Source of the DNA: Meridianimarinicoccus marinus
GTDB taxonomy: Bacteria; Pseudomonadota; Alphaproteobacteria; Rhodobacterales; Rhodobacteraceae
Direction: 5' to 3'
Assembly (NCBI RefSeq): GCF_040689105.1
Contig: NZ_JBFBVU010000006.1
Coordinates: 100,948-164,947 of the forward strand
Length of the DNA: 64,000 nt
The notes below the pieces were generated by a model that did no database searches, was not told where the DNA came from, and saw nothing but the letters and a program-made list of their open reading frames with translations. Made by a program: the position numbers and the translations under genes. Below are positions 25,968 through 33,866 of this stretch, piece after piece (the first letter of the stretch is position 1; each line of letters begins with the position of its first letter).

Positions 25968-26639
25968 TTAGCGGTCCGAAGCCGGGGCTGCAAGCGAGCG
26001 CAGGTGATGGCGGCGATAGACTTCGATCACCCAGCCCAGAAGCACCGCATTCACGACGTGCCACAGGAAATGCGTGCCCATGGGCACCGCACCGCACAGG
26101 GGCATGTCCAGCGACCGGAAGGTCAATGATGCCGTCAGCAGCCCCCCGGCAATGACCAGCCCGCGTGCCACCTGCGGCAGCCGGGCGCGCAGCACCAGCG
26201 CATAGCTCAGAAACGCACCAACCAGCGGCCAGTACATCGCCGAAATGCGAAAGAAGGGCAGCGCCGACAGCAATGGCGTCAGCACGGCGGTCAACGGCAG
26301 ATACAGCAGGGCCAGCCCCAGTGCAGGCAGCCGCCGCAGCCCCAGATAGGCCCGGTTGGCGGCAAACAGGTAGACCAACGCGAACAGCACGATGGGCAGT
26401 GTATCGGCCAGCGCCGACCAGACCTGTGCTGTTGTGTGAAACAGGAAACTGCCCAGCCCGATGATCGCCAGCAGCCCGGTCAGCACCTGCGCCAGCGGCA
26501 ACGCCTGTCCGCGCAACCGCCGCGCCATCACCAGCGCCGCCACGAGAAAGGCAAGGTTCGACAGGGCATTCCACGGCTCGGCCCAGAACGCGGGCCCAAG
26601 CCGCTCGCAATAGCCATCCAGCGCCTGCGTCAGATCCAT
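25968..26639 (-). CDS. Ceramidase-domain integral membrane protein
   Basis: 223 residues from the ATG at 26639 (an earlier in-frame ATG at 26684 would add 15 residues and has no ribosome-binding site). Seven membrane helices. Alkaline-ceramidase family motifs are visible: YCERLGPAFWAEPWNALSN, GSFLFHTTAQVWSALADTLPI, and GTHFLWHVVNAVLLGW. These supply the His/Asp residues of the zinc site in eukaryotic alkaline ceramidases. The bacterial substrate is not established; it may act on sphingolipid-like or ornithine lipids. Divergent from the UPF0173 gene. Confidence 0.82.
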   Translation of the reverse strand: MDLTQALDGYCERLGPAFWAEPWNALSNLAFLVAALVMARRLRGQALPLAQVLTGLLAIIGLGSFLFHTTAQVWSALADTLPIVLFALVYLFAANRAYLGLRRLPALGLALLYLPLTAVLTPLLSALPFFRISAMYWPLVGAFLSYALVLRARLPQVARGLVIAGGLLTASLTFRSLDMPLCGAVPMGTHFLWHVVNAVLLGWVIEVYRRHHLRSLAAPASDR

Positions 26640-26698
26640 TCCCTTGTCCCCGCCCTGTGCTATCGTGACCTTGCCTTGGGACATGTAGGGAGGCTCTC

Positions 26699-27391
26699 AT
26701 GAAAATCACCTGGCTTGGCCACGCGGGCTTTCGCATCGAGATCGGCAATCAGATCCTGCTGGTCGATCCCTGGCTTGAGAGCAACCCGGCCTTCCCCGAA
26801 GATCGCCTGGCCGAGGCCATCAAAGGGGCCACCGCCATCCTGATGAGCCATGGCCATTTCGATCACACCGGCGACGTTCTGGAGATCGCGCGGGAACTTC
26901 AGATCCCGGTGGTGGGCAGTTTCGACATCGTCTCGCACTGGGAAGCCTCCGAAGACATCCATGGCGTCGGTTTCAACAAGGGCGGCACCGTGCAACTGGG
27001 CAATGTCAAGGTCACCATGGTGCACGCGGTGCATTCCTCGTCGCTGGGCACCGATCACGGGCCGATGTATGCAGGCAGCGAGGCCGGGTTCATGATCGCA
27101 CAGGGCGGTCGCACGATCTATTTCTCGGGCGATACCGATGTGATGATGGATATGGAGTTGTTCCAGGATCTGCACCACCCGGAAATCGGCATCCTGTGCT
27201 GTGGCGGGCATTTCACCATGGACATGGCGCGGGCGGCCTATGCCGCCAAACGGTTTTTCACCTTCAAGACGGTGATCCCCTGCCACTACAAGACCTTCCC
27301 GCTGCTGGAGCAATCGGCCCAGCCGCTGGTCGATGCCCTGCCGAACGTGGATGTAAAGACCCCCGAGGTGATGGAGACGCTGATCCTGTAG
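26699..27391 (+). CDS. UPF0173 metal-dependent hydrolase
   Basis: 230 residues, metallo-beta-lactamase fold. The start MKITWLGHAGFRIEIGNQ is typical and SHGHFDHTGD holds the HxHxDH zinc motif (near residue 50); GDTDVM near residue 145 and the PCHYKTFP motif near residue 200 complete the site. GGGAGG precedes the ATG. Members (YtkL type) are cytosolic with unknown physiological substrate. Confidence 0.93.
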   Translation: MKITWLGHAGFRIEIGNQILLVDPWLESNPAFPEDRLAEAIKGATAILMSHGHFDHTGDVLEIARELQIPVVGSFDIVSHWEASEDIHGVGFNKGGTVQLGNVKVTMVHAVHSSSLGTDHGPMYAGSEAGFMIAQGGRTIYFSGDTDVMMDMELFQDLHHPEIGILCCGGHFTMDMARAAYAAKRFFTFKTVIPCHYKTFPLLEQSAQPLVDALPNVDVKTPEVMETLIL

Positions 27392-27400
27392 GCCACGGGT

Positions 27401-28012
27401 CTAGCGGTCGTCCAGATCAGCGGGCCGCAGGAACATCAGCAGCACGGCCCCGGCAACAACGGCGGTCGCAGCGGTCTTGGCGAAGAACACAAGCTCTCGG
27501 TCGCCCTGCAGCGCGCCGTGGATGGTGACAACGAAACAGCCCAGCAAGCTGACCGCCGCGACCAGCACCGCCAACGCCGTCAGCCATTGCCGCACTGGCG
27601 ACAGCCGCCGCCGGGGATCGCGGCGGCAATTGCGGCGATCCAGATGCGCCAGCCGCAGGTAGATCGGGGTAAAGACCAGAAACTCGGCCAGCCACCAGTC
27701 AGTGTTGTAGAAACGGGTTTCCGGATCGCCCCAAAGCTGTTCGATCCCCGCGTGCATGAGGTGGACCAGCGCCAGGGCGGCATTCACCAGCGCGATGAAC
27801 ATCAGCGCATAGAACAGCGCATCGCGGGCCGAGATTGCCGGACGGGGGCGTGGCACGGGCACCGGAAAATCGCTGTCGGCGTAAAGATCCAGCGCGCGGG
27901 CAACCTCGCGGTCATCCCAGCCGGCGTGGGCCAGTGCTGCGGCAATGGCGCCGCGATCCTGACCAGTGGCCAGCGCCTCGCGCACGAAGGTCTGCAACTG
28001 GGCACGGGACAT
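27401..28012 (-). CDS. DUF5671 membrane protein
   Basis: 203 residues. N-terminal 50 residues form a helical UBA-like segment (LQTFVREALATGQDRGAIAAALAHAGWDDREV), then four membrane helices; the second part ISARDALFYALMFIALVNAALALVHL matches DUF5671. The ATG shares one base with the tadA TGA (TGATG, 28014-28010), so both are probably one transcript. Function unknown; an inner-membrane protein with a protein-interaction head is the safest reading. Confidence 0.75.
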   Translation of the reverse strand: MSRAQLQTFVREALATGQDRGAIAAALAHAGWDDREVARALDLYADSDFPVPVPRPRPAISARDALFYALMFIALVNAALALVHLMHAGIEQLWGDPETRFYNTDWWLAEFLVFTPIYLRLAHLDRRNCRRDPRRRLSPVRQWLTALAVLVAAVSLLGCFVVTIHGALQGDRELVFFAKTAATAVVAGAVLLMFLRPADLDDR

Positions 28013-28479
28013 CAGGCCGGTCTCCCTACACGCAAATCCGCGAAGAATGTTTTCAGAAGACGCTCGGCCTCTTGCGCGCCGATGCCGTCATAGATCTCGG
28101 GGCTGTGGTGGCTTTGGGCGCGGGTGAAGATCCGCGCGCCGTGTGCTACCCCGCCGGATTTCGGGTCCGCCGCGCCATAGTACAACCGCGCCACCCGCGC
28201 CGCCGCGATGGCCGCCGCACACATGGCGCAGGGCTCCAGCGTCACATACAGGCTGCACCCGGTCAGCCGTTCCGACCCCAGCCGCGCGCAGCCCTGCCGG
28301 ATCACCAGCATCTCGGCATGGGCGGTCGGATCGGCCATCTCGCGCGTGCGGTTGCCCGCCTGCGCCAGAACCACCCCGTCCGGCCCCGCCAAAACTGCCC
28401 CCACAGGCACCTCGCCGCGTTCGGCGGCGGCGCGGGCCTCGTCCAGCGCCAGGCTCATGTGGGAATGGAAGTTGCTCAT
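28012..28479 (-). CDS. tadA: tRNA-specific adenosine deaminase
   Basis: 155 residues. Zinc deaminase that makes inosine at position 34 of tRNA-Arg(ACG). Catalytic motif HAE at residues 54-56 (PTAHAEM) and zinc cysteines Cys84 and Cys87 (LEPCAMC) are in place. Two adjacent ATGs (28482 and 28479) follow an AAAGG motif; 28479 leaves the better spacing. The gene is divergent from an RluB-type pseudouridine synthase, another RNA-modifying enzyme. Confidence 0.94.
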   Translation of the reverse strand: MSNFHSHMSLALDEARAAAERGEVPVGAVLAGPDGVVLAQAGNRTREMADPTAHAEMLVIRQGCARLGSERLTGCSLYVTLEPCAMCAAAIAAARVARLYYGAADPKSGGVAHGARIFTRAQSHHSPEIYDGIGAQEAERLLKTFFADLRVGRPA

Positions 28480-28554
28480 CATCCTTTCTTGCCTTTGGCC
28501 CCGCGCCCATGCAACAGGCTTTCGTTTCCCGCCCCTGAGGACTAAGGCTGTGAC

Positions 28555-29433
28555 ATGACCGACAAGACCCCTCCCGGCGACCGGATCGCCAAAGTCCTGG
28601 CCCGCGCCGGGATCGCCTCGCGCCGCGATGCCGAAAAGCTGATCGCCGCCGGCCGCGTCACCCTGAACGGCAAGCGCATCACCAGCCCTGCCGTCAATGT
28701 CATGCCCTCCGATCGCATCACCTTCGATGGCAAACCGGTGGAAGAGGCCGAACCGACGCGGCTGTGGCTCTATCACAAGCCTTCGGGTCTGGTGACGACC
28801 GAGCGCGACGAGAAGGATCGCCCGACGGTGTTCCAGAACCTGCCCGAGGATATGCCACGGGTCATGAGCGTGGGGCGGCTGGACCTGAACTCGGAAGGGC
28901 TGCTGCTGCTGACCAATGATGGCGAGATCAAGCGCAAGCTGGAACTGCCTGCCACCGGCTGGGTTCGCAAATACCGGGTCCGCGTCAAGGGCGCGCCAAC
29001 GGACGACACGCTGGAGCCGCTGCGCAAGGGCATCACCGTGGACGGCGAACGGTTTCAGCCGATGTCGGTGCAACTGGACCGGCAGCAGGCGTCGAACGCC
29101 TGGTTGACCGTGGGGCTGCGCGAAGGCCGCAACCGCGAGATCCGCCGTGCCATGGGGGCCGTCGGGCTGGATGTAAACCGGCTGATCCGCGTGTCCTATG
29201 GCCCGTTCCAGCTGGGCGAGTTGAAGGCCGGGAAGGTGGAAGAGGTCAAGCCGCGTGTCGTGCGCGACCAGTTGGGCCTTGGCCCGGCACGCCCCAAACC
29301 GCAACGCAGCCGCCGTGACGACCCTGCCTCCACACCGCCCGCCGGAAAGCGCGGGTCGGCGGGTCCGGGAAAACCCGCTCGCGGTAGCAAGGCCACCGCG
29401 CCTGTCCGGCGCGGCAAGCCCGGTCCGCGCTGA
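28555..29433 (+). CDS. 23S rRNA pseudouridine synthase, RluB/RsuA family
   Basis: 292 residues. N-terminal S4 RNA-binding domain (DRIAKVLARAGIASRRDAEKLI), then the RsuA/RluB catalytic domain with Asp110 in VGRLDLNSEGLLLLTNDG. The C-terminal 45 residues are a basic, Pro/Gly/Ser-rich tail (ending VRRGKPGPR) likely to bind RNA. The most likely product is RluB, acting on 23S rRNA helix 80 (position 2605 in E. coli); RsuA or RluE are alternatives. Confidence 0.87.
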   Translation: MTDKTPPGDRIAKVLARAGIASRRDAEKLIAAGRVTLNGKRITSPAVNVMPSDRITFDGKPVEEAEPTRLWLYHKPSGLVTTERDEKDRPTVFQNLPEDMPRVMSVGRLDLNSEGLLLLTNDGEIKRKLELPATGWVRKYRVRVKGAPTDDTLEPLRKGITVDGERFQPMSVQLDRQQASNAWLTVGLREGRNREIRRAMGAVGLDVNRLIRVSYGPFQLGELKAGKVEEVKPRVVRDQLGLGPARPKPQRSRRDDPASTPPAGKRGSAGPGKPARGSKATAPVRRGKPGPR

Positions 29434-29549
29434 AGGGTCAAATTTCCCGCCACGCGGGGCTTGCAGAACCGGCGCATCGTGCCATCCTCCCTTAACAGGG
29501 GCGCATTCGTCCCCTATCTCTTGAAGTCAGAGATCATTCGAGGATGGCC

Positions 29550-29633
29550 ATGTCCGGGACGGGAATGCAAAAACTGTCATACACCCTGCTTGTGCTGCTG
29601 GTGCTTTACGTTGCCTTCACGGGAGCGGTGTAA
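29550..29633 (+). CDS. 27-residue single-pass membrane peptide ahead of xpaC
   Basis: A short frame MSGTGMQKLS... with a hydrophobic segment YTLLVLLVLYVAFTG and stop TAA at 29631-29633. That TAA overlaps the ATG of the XpaC gene (TAATG). GAGG (29540-29543) is well spaced for the ATG at 29550; an in-frame ATG at 29544 is too close. Hydrophobicity, good ribosome-binding site and overlap favour a real coding region. It is too short for standard gene prediction. Its role, perhaps as a membrane partner or leader peptide of the operon, is inferred. Confidence 0.5.
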   Translation: MSGTGMQKLSYTLLVLLVLYVAFTGAV

Positions 29634-30499
29634 TGGCCCAGCGGTTCGGCGGCAAGTTCAGCCCCGGCGCCACGGCGGGCGATCTGCCCGAGGTTCATCC
29701 CTATGACGGAAAGATCCGCAGCCGCGTCGGCTTTCGCGTCAATTTCCTGTTCCTGCTGCCGTTTCCCTTCCTGATCTCGGCCTTCCGGGCCGAACCACTG
29801 GGGCTGGCCCTGAACCTGGCCTGTTTCGCGACGCTGATGCTGGCCGCCTGGCTGACCCGCGACGGGCTGCGGGCCGAGGACGCCTACAACGAGCGGCGCA
29901 TCTCGAAACGTCCGGCGATCCCGCGCAAGCTGTTCGGCTCGGCCCTGACTGGGCTGGGCCTTGGGCTGGCCGGGCTGGCCGATGGCAGCCTGTTGAATGC
30001 CGGTATCTTCACGGTTCTGGGTGCGGTGCTGCACAGCCTGTCCTTCGGCATCGACCCGCTGAAGGACAAGGGCATGGAAGAGATCGACCGGTTCCAGTCG
30101 GACCGGGTGGAGCGCGCGGTGCGCGAGGCCGAGAAATACCTCGACGAGATGCGCGCCGCCATCGCCCGCGCCGGGGACCGCAAGCTGGAAGTGCGGGTTG
30201 ATCGTTTCGCCGACACCGTGCGCAAGATGTTCCGCACCGTCGAGGAAGATCCCCGCGACCTGACCGCCGCCCGCAAGTTTCTGGGCGTCTACCTTCTGGG
30301 CGCCCGCGACGCGACGGTGAAATTCGCCGACATTCATGCCCGCACCCGCGATCCCCAGGCGCGCGCCGATTATGCCGCCCTGCTGGACGATCTGGACGCA
30401 AATTTTGCCGCCAAGACCGAAACCCTGCTGCTGGACAACCGCACCGACCTTGATGTCGAAATCGAGGTGCTGCGCGAACGCCTTGCGCGGGAACAGTAA
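29633..30499 (+). CDS. XpaC-like protein (5-bromo-4-chloroindolyl phosphate hydrolysis family)
   Basis: 288 residues. Two hydrophobic segments near residues 37-60 (FRVNFLFLLPFPFLISAF) and 100-130, then a helical region to the C-terminus with the motif EAEKYLDEMRAAI and VLRERLAREQ. This is the XpaC family, generally coupled to telA. GGGAGC precedes the ATG. Enzymatic activity on phosphate esters has not been shown for the family beyond the name. It is the first large gene of the TelA operon, 20 bases from telA. Confidence 0.82.
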   Translation: MAQRFGGKFSPGATAGDLPEVHPYDGKIRSRVGFRVNFLFLLPFPFLISAFRAEPLGLALNLACFATLMLAAWLTRDGLRAEDAYNERRISKRPAIPRKLFGSALTGLGLGLAGLADGSLLNAGIFTVLGAVLHSLSFGIDPLKDKGMEEIDRFQSDRVERAVREAEKYLDEMRAAIARAGDRKLEVRVDRFADTVRKMFRTVEEDPRDLTAARKFLGVYLLGARDATVKFADIHARTRDPQARADYAALLDDLDANFAAKTETLLLDNRTDLDVEIEVLRERLAREQ

Positions 30500-30519
30500 T
30501 TTCAGACAAGGAGCCCCTC

Positions 30520-31677
30520 ATGTCCGAAGAGACCCGCACCAAGGCCGCCGCCGAGACCGCGCTGCTGGCCGATCTGGCCGCCCCCCTGCCCGCCCCGAAA
30601 GACGAGCTTGTCGTGCTGGAGCAGGCCGACGCCCCGGTGGCCGATGAAATCCGCCGCCGGATGAACGAGATCGACATGAGCCAGACCGGCTCGATCATCG
30701 CGTTCGGGTCCAAGGCACAGGCCGAGTTGCAGGAGATCAGCCAGGCCATGCTGGCGGACGTGCGCAACAAAGATGTGGGACCGGCGGGCGACAGCCTGCG
30801 CGAGATCGTCACCACCCTGCGCGGCTTTTCGGTTGACGAGTTGGACCCGAACCGCAAGCGGTCGTGGTGGGAAAAGCTGACCGGCAAGATGGAGCCGATG
30901 GCGAAATTCATGGCCCAGTACGAGGATGTTCAGGGCCAGATCGACAAGATCACCGACAATCTTCTGGGCCACGAGCACCAGCTTCTGAAGGACATCAAGT
31001 CGCTGGATCTGCTGTATGAAAAGACGCTGGGGTTCTACGACGAACTGGCGCTTTACATTGCGGCGGGCGAGGCCAAGCTGAACGAACTGGACGCGGTTAC
31101 GATCCCCGCCAAGGATGCCGAGGTCAGTGCCGCGCCGGAAGACAATCAGGTCATTGCCGCACAGGAATTGCGCGACATGCGGGCTGCGCGCGACGATCTG
31201 GAACGCCGGGTCCATGACCTGAAGCTGACCCGTCAGGTCACCATGCAGAGCCTGCCCTCGATCCGGCTGGTGCAGGAAAACGACAAGTCGCTGATCACCA
31301 AGATCAACTCGACGCTGGTCAACACCGTGCCGCTTTGGGAAACCCAGCTGGCACAGGCGGTGACCATCAATCGCTCGGCACAGGCCGCCGGGGCGGTGAA
31401 GGAAGCCACCGATCTGACCAACGAATTGCTGCAATCCAACGCCGAGAATCTGCGCACCGCCAACAAGGCCGTCCGGCAGGAAATCGAGCGCGGCGTCTTC
31501 GACATCGAGGCGGTGAAGGCGGCCAACGACAATCTCATCGCCACCATTCAGGAAAGCCTGCAGATCGCCGACGAGGGCAAGGCCAAGCGCGCCGCCGCCG
31601 AGGCCGAGCTGCAGCAGATGGAGGCCGAGCTTCGCGACACCCTGGCGTCGGCCAAGGCCGCCGCGCCCAAAGCCTGA
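30520..31677 (+). CDS. telA: TelA toxic-anion resistance protein
   Basis: 385 residues, full length. AAGGAG before the ATG. The C-terminal helical part contains the TelA core (LTRQVTMQSLPSIRLVQENDKSLITKIN, IQESLQIADEGKAKRA), strongly predicted to be a long coiled-coil-like bundle. TelA proteins give tellurite resistance in Rhodobacter and also occur next to stress genes. The biochemical mechanism is not known. No TerC or TerD partner is nearby; it is linked instead to XpaC, SPFH and zinc-ribbon genes. Confidence 0.92.
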   Translation: MSEETRTKAAAETALLADLAAPLPAPKDELVVLEQADAPVADEIRRRMNEIDMSQTGSIIAFGSKAQAELQEISQAMLADVRNKDVGPAGDSLREIVTTLRGFSVDELDPNRKRSWWEKLTGKMEPMAKFMAQYEDVQGQIDKITDNLLGHEHQLLKDIKSLDLLYEKTLGFYDELALYIAAGEAKLNELDAVTIPAKDAEVSAAPEDNQVIAAQELRDMRAARDDLERRVHDLKLTRQVTMQSLPSIRLVQENDKSLITKINSTLVNTVPLWETQLAQAVTINRSAQAAGAVKEATDLTNELLQSNAENLRTANKAVRQEIERGVFDIEAVKAANDNLIATIQESLQIADEGKAKRAAAEAELQQMEAELRDTLASAKAAAPKA

Positions 31678-31686
31678 GGCCGGATC

Positions 31687-32727
31687 ATGGGTTGTCCCGC
31701 AGTCTCGTCCCGCATGGCGGCCGCCCTGGCCGCGCTGATGCTGGTGACGGCCTGCGAGATGCCCTTGAGCCCTGACACCGCCCCACGGGCGGTGCCGCGC
31801 GGCGATCTTGCGCCGGAGGTCGAGGTGTCCGAGGAAAGCCGGGCCCTGGCCGCCCGCTATGCAAGGATCGAGGAAGATCTGGTCACGCGCGGGCTGCTGC
31901 GCACAGATGGCGGCGGGCTGGACTCCCCCTTTGATGCAGATCTGCTGGCCCGGAACTTCATGCAGATCGCGTTGTTCGACGAATACGCCTCGCTCTCGGG
32001 TCGGCTGGTCGCGCGCGAGACCGAAAGCCCGCTGCGGCGCTGGCAGGACCCGGTGCGCATCGGTCTGGTCTATGGCACCTCGGTCAGCGCAGCACAGCGC
32101 GCGGTCGATGACGACACGGTGAAGGCCCTGACCGGGCGGCTGCGCAGCGCCAGCGGCCATGACATCCGCACCACCAGCGGCCCCGGCAACCTGACCGTCT
32201 ATGTGGTCAACGAGGACGAGCGGCGCGCGCTGGAACCGATGCTGCGGAAGAACATGCCAGGCATTTCGGACGGGGTGCTACGCGCCATCACTCAGATGCC
32301 CACCAGCACTTTCTGCCTGATCATCGCCTTTTCCGCCGACAGCGCCCCGAATGTCTATCGCCGCGCCATCGGCGTGGTGCGGGCCGAGCATCCGCCGCTG
32401 CTGCGCCAGTCGTGCCTACACGAGGAAATCACCCAAGGCCTGGGGCTGGCCAACGACAGCCCCGATGTGCGCCCGTCGATCTTCAACGACGACGAGGAAT
32501 TCGCCCTGCTGACCACGCAGGACACGCTGATGCTTACGATCCTCTACGATCCGCGCCTGCGCCCGGGCATGACCGCGCCCGAAGCCGCGCCGATCGTGCG
32601 CACCATTGCCGCCGAACTGCTGCCCGAGCCGGATCCGACGCCGGACGCCGAGGCGGACGATATCCCGACTCTGGCCACCGCGCCCGAGGCCGACACCGAG
32701 ATCCCCCCGCTACAAGGAGAGACCTGA
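31687..32727 (+). CDS. DUF2927 lipoprotein
   Basis: 346 residues. N-terminal signal with lipobox VTAC (Cys23), so it is probably a lipoprotein exported to the periplasmic side. The DUF2927 region (about 110-310) includes FCLIIAFSADSA, the conserved LHEEITQGLGLANDSPDV, and PSIFNDDEEFALLTTQD. The HEExxxGLGL arrangement resembles a zincin-like metallopeptidase motif, but no catalytic proof exists. Pro/Glu/Asp-rich C-tail. It is nine bases after telA in the same operon. Confidence 0.8.
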   Translation: MGCPAVSSRMAAALAALMLVTACEMPLSPDTAPRAVPRGDLAPEVEVSEESRALAARYARIEEDLVTRGLLRTDGGGLDSPFDADLLARNFMQIALFDEYASLSGRLVARETESPLRRWQDPVRIGLVYGTSVSAAQRAVDDDTVKALTGRLRSASGHDIRTTSGPGNLTVYVVNEDERRALEPMLRKNMPGISDGVLRAITQMPTSTFCLIIAFSADSAPNVYRRAIGVVRAEHPPLLRQSCLHEEITQGLGLANDSPDVRPSIFNDDEEFALLTTQDTLMLTILYDPRLRPGMTAPEAAPIVRTIAAELLPEPDPTPDAEADDIPTLATAPEADTEIPPLQGET

Positions 32728-32728
32728 C

Positions 32729-33856
32729 ATGTCCCTTTTCAATTTCCTGTCCGGGGAATTCATCGATGTCATCCACTGGACCGATGACACCCGCGACACC
32801 ATGGTCTGGCGGTTCGAACGTCAGGGCCACGCCATCAAGTACGGCGCCAAGCTGACCGTGCGCGAGGGCCAGGCGGCGGTGTTCATCCACGAAGGCCAGA
32901 TGGCCGATGTATTCACCCCAGGTCTCTACATGCTGGAAACCAACAACATGCCGGTGCTGACCACGCTGCAGCACTGGGATCATGGCTTCCGCTCGCCGTT
33001 CAAGTCCGAGATCTATTTCGTCAACACCACGCGGTTCAACAACCTCAAGTGGGGCACCAAGAACCCGATCATGCTGCGTGATCCCGAGTTCGGGCCAACC
33101 CGGCTGCGGGCCTTCGGCACCTATACGATCCGGGTGACGGACCCGGCCAGGTTCATGGTCGAGATTGTCGGCACCGACGGTGAGTTCACCATGGACGAGA
33201 TCAGCTTCCAGATCCGCAACATCATCGTGCAGGAGTTCAGCCGCGCCATTGCCGCCTCGGGCATCCCGGTGCTGGATATGGCCGCCAACACCGCCGATCT
33301 GGGCAAGCTGGTTGCCGCCGAGATTGCGCCGACGCTGGCAGGGTATGGACTGACCATGCCCGAGTTGTACATCGAGAACATCTCGCTGCCGCCAGCGGTA
33401 GAAAAGGCGCTGGACAAGCGCACCTCGATGGGGTTGGCAGGCGATCTGGGCGAATACACCCGCTATTCCGCCGCCGAGGCGATGACCACCGCCGCCGCCA
33501 CGCCGAATTCGGGCATGGGGGCGAGCATCGGTGCCGGCATGGGAATGGCCATGGGCCAGCAGATGACCCATGCTGCCGGTCCCTGGGGCACCCGCCCCGC
33601 CGCGCAGGCCCAGCCCGACGCCACTGCCGTACCGCCCCCGCTACCGGTCGAGCACGTTTGGCACATCGCCGAAAAGGGCCAGACAACGGGGCCGTTTTCC
33701 AAGGCCGACATGGGCCGGATGGCCACGGAAGGCCGCCTGACCCGCCGTACCCATGTCTGGACCGCCGGGCAGGACGGCTGGCTGCGCGCCGAGGAGGTCA
33801 CCGAACTGGCGCAACTGTTTACCGTGCTGCCGCCGCCCCCGCCTTTGGACGACTGA
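32729..33856 (+). CDS. SPFH-domain protein with C-terminal GYF_2 domain
   Basis: 375 residues from ATG 32729 (AAGGAGAG upstream). The first about 265 residues form an SPFH/stomatin-like domain of the virion-core/YdjI type (MSLFNFLSGEFIDVIHW, GTYTIRVTDPARFMVEIVG, EMYIENISLP-like LYIENISLPPAVEKAL). A Gly/Met-rich linker (GASIGAGMGMAMGQQM) leads to a GYF_2-like domain (VWHIAEKGQTTGPFSKADM, WTAGQDGWL). YdjI-like proteins scaffold membrane stress complexes. The Gly/Met linker and GYF_2 end suggest a partner-binding head. Confidence 0.85.
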   Translation: MSLFNFLSGEFIDVIHWTDDTRDTMVWRFERQGHAIKYGAKLTVREGQAAVFIHEGQMADVFTPGLYMLETNNMPVLTTLQHWDHGFRSPFKSEIYFVNTTRFNNLKWGTKNPIMLRDPEFGPTRLRAFGTYTIRVTDPARFMVEIVGTDGEFTMDEISFQIRNIIVQEFSRAIAASGIPVLDMAANTADLGKLVAAEIAPTLAGYGLTMPELYIENISLPPAVEKALDKRTSMGLAGDLGEYTRYSAAEAMTTAAATPNSGMGASIGAGMGMAMGQQMTHAAGPWGTRPAAQAQPDATAVPPPLPVEHVWHIAEKGQTTGPFSKADMGRMATEGRLTRRTHVWTAGQDGWLRAEEVTELAQLFTVLPPPPPLDD

Positions 33857-33866
33857 CCCGCCCCCG

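Noticed and set aside
24132..26129. 665-residue plus-strand frame opposite gatA and gatC
   Set aside because: Antisense to well-recognised gatA/gatC; composition is that of a shadow frame.
28480..29304. Minus-strand extension upstream of tadA opposite the pseudouridine synthase gene
   Set aside because: Antisense to a conserved S4/RsuA-type gene, with no family signal; the start at 28479 fits TadA.
30502..32160. 552-residue minus-strand frame opposite telA and DUF2927
   Set aside because: Shadow of two conserved genes; rich in Gly/Gln/His/Arg, with no domain.
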